Positions 6,136-6,573 of a stretch of DNA of 6,573 nt are shown here, one piece after another. The DNA is from Bacteroidota bacterium. GTDB taxonomy: Bacteria; Bacteroidota; Bacteroidia; Chitinophagales; LD1. Positions within the stretch are counted from its first letter, which is position 1, and every line of letters starts with the position of its first letter. Both the position numbers and the translations under genes were made by a program. The notes under the pieces were generated by a model. It worked only from the letters and a program-made list of their open reading frames with translations, was not told where the DNA came from and searched no databases. The DNA lies in the NCBI GenBank assembly GCA_018267355.1, contig JAFDYP010000214.1:1-6573 (forward strand), in the 5' to 3' direction.

Positions 6136-6226
6136 CAAATGCAGGGCGGCTGTATGTGACAGTCAATAGGGCGATGCCCTATCCTGAAGGCGGGTCGCCC
6201 CTTTGGGGCTGCTCCATGGGGCGATC
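6136..6226. other. GC-rich spacer with small hairpins between the palindromes
   Basis: Contains atagggc-gat-gccctat (6166-6182, 7-bp stem) and gcccc-ttt-ggggc (6197-6209). The latter competes with an alternative longer-range pairing, tcgcccc (6195-6201) with ggggcga (6218-6224). No coding frame is convincing. Together with the two flanking palindromes this could fold as one larger structured element. Confidence 0.4.
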
Positions 6227-6274
6227 TTTGTTCGTTCGTTCGTTATCCCTAGTGTGAGCGAACGAACGAACAAA
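6227..6274. repeat. Long palindrome B with TTYG-unit arms
   Basis: tttgttcgttcgttcg (6227-6242) pairs perfectly over 16 bp with cgaacgaacgaacaaa (6259-6274); a T-G wobble and a T-A pair extend it to 18 bp around a 12-base loop (atccctagtgtg). The arm is TTTG followed by three TTCG units, one unit longer than in palindrome A. It begins 24 bp beyond the stop of the minus-strand gene at 6299, so it may end or protect that transcript, but no T-tract follows on that strand. Confidence 0.75.
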
Positions 6275-6298
6275 AATGGAGAGATGTATCGGGGGGCA

Positions 6299-6573
6299 TT
6301 ATCTCTTATTCTCTATTACTACTACTTTATTCTGGTACTTAGAGATCATTTTGCGCAGGGCCTTCTGGATCTCGGCCGGGGTATGGTGTGGGTAGCGGCG
6401 ATACACCTTGTGCAGGGCGGCATTGAGGTCCAGCACAAAGGCGGCAGTGGCGCTGTCAGCTTTAGCGCTTACGTTCTTGTCAGTAAACAGACTATCATAT
6501 GGTACTATGATCTGGTGTGCCCTCATGATGGTCTCCAGTATCGGCTCAAACTCTTTTTCTATCTCTTCCAATG
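6299..6573 (-). CDS. Unrecognised protein, C-terminal part (5' end outside window)
   Basis: The frame runs from the right edge to the TAA complementary to 6299-6301, about 90 residues. A TTG at 6569-6571 could be a start, but the frame is still open at the edge, so this is most likely the tail of a longer protein. Seen: mostly helical, charged sequence (LEEIEKEFEPILETIMRAHQ, later TPAEIQKALRKMISKYQNK) with a central alanine-rich part (KADSATAAFVLDLNAALHK) and the basic, histidine-containing stretch YRRYPHHTP. The end is KVVVIENKR. No membrane segment, signal peptide or T9SS domain lies in the visible part. I do not recognise a family and give no function. It reads towards the propeller gene, but the 314-bp gap with palindromes argues against a shared transcript. 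Confidence 0.6.
   Translation of the reverse strand, partial: LEEIEKEFEPILETIMRAHQIIVPYDSLFTDKNVSAKADSATAAFVLDLNAALHKVYRRYPHHTPAEIQKALRKMISKYQNKVVVIENKR

Noticed and set aside
6096..6274. CRISPR-like repeats with a spacer
   Set aside because: Only two copies, which differ in length and arm sequence, with a 91-bp gap and no cas genes; palindromes with unit arms fit REP-like elements better.

Overview
The window suggests a member of the Bacteroidota, plausibly a Chitinophagales/Sphingobacteriia-type bacterium. Two proteins end in type IX secretion system (T9SS) type A sorting domains (YPNP entry motif, GVYVLQ/GIYLVK late motif). Signal peptides end in -AQ, and genes are preceded by A-rich leaders rather than Shine-Dalgarno sequences. 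The genus assignment is not supported further. No T9SS machinery gene is present.

Layout, left to right. (1) 1-395, +: the 3' end of a gene for a large serine recombinase (coiled-coil and C-terminal segment only), closed by a perfect hairpin over its stop codon; probably the edge of a mobile or once-mobile element. (2) 477-1430, +: a complete two-domain Sua5/TsaC2 threonylcarbamoyl-AMP synthase, a tRNA t6A housekeeping gene. (3) 1446-2911, -: two secreted-protein genes only 2 bp apart, so very probably one operon. The first encodes a small T9SS-sorted protein, the second a 326-residue exported protein with a Bacteroidota 'FNYQAVA' N-terminal domain and what looks like an internal domain duplication. 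(4) 3104-4420, +: an OprB-family carbohydrate porin with a TTG start, divergent from the operon across a 192-bp AT-rich spacer. (5) 4501-4532: a strong bidirectional terminator between convergent genes. (6) 4563-5984, -: a T9SS-sorted protein with seven tandem ~50-residue repeats, best read as a seven-bladed beta-propeller. (7) 5985-6298: a 314-bp intergenic stretch holding two related long palindromes with conserved loops and smaller GC-rich hairpins between them. (8) 6299-6573, -: the 3' end of an unrecognised gene.

Functionally this is mostly an outer-membrane and cell-surface neighbourhood (porin plus three exported proteins) next to a housekeeping tRNA-modification gene and a recombinase remnant. 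The genes do not form one evident pathway. I see no convincing new defence or metabolic system. The least explained signals are the palindrome pair at 6096-6274, whose arms differ in matched, base-pair-preserving ways, and the small two-gene secreted operon.
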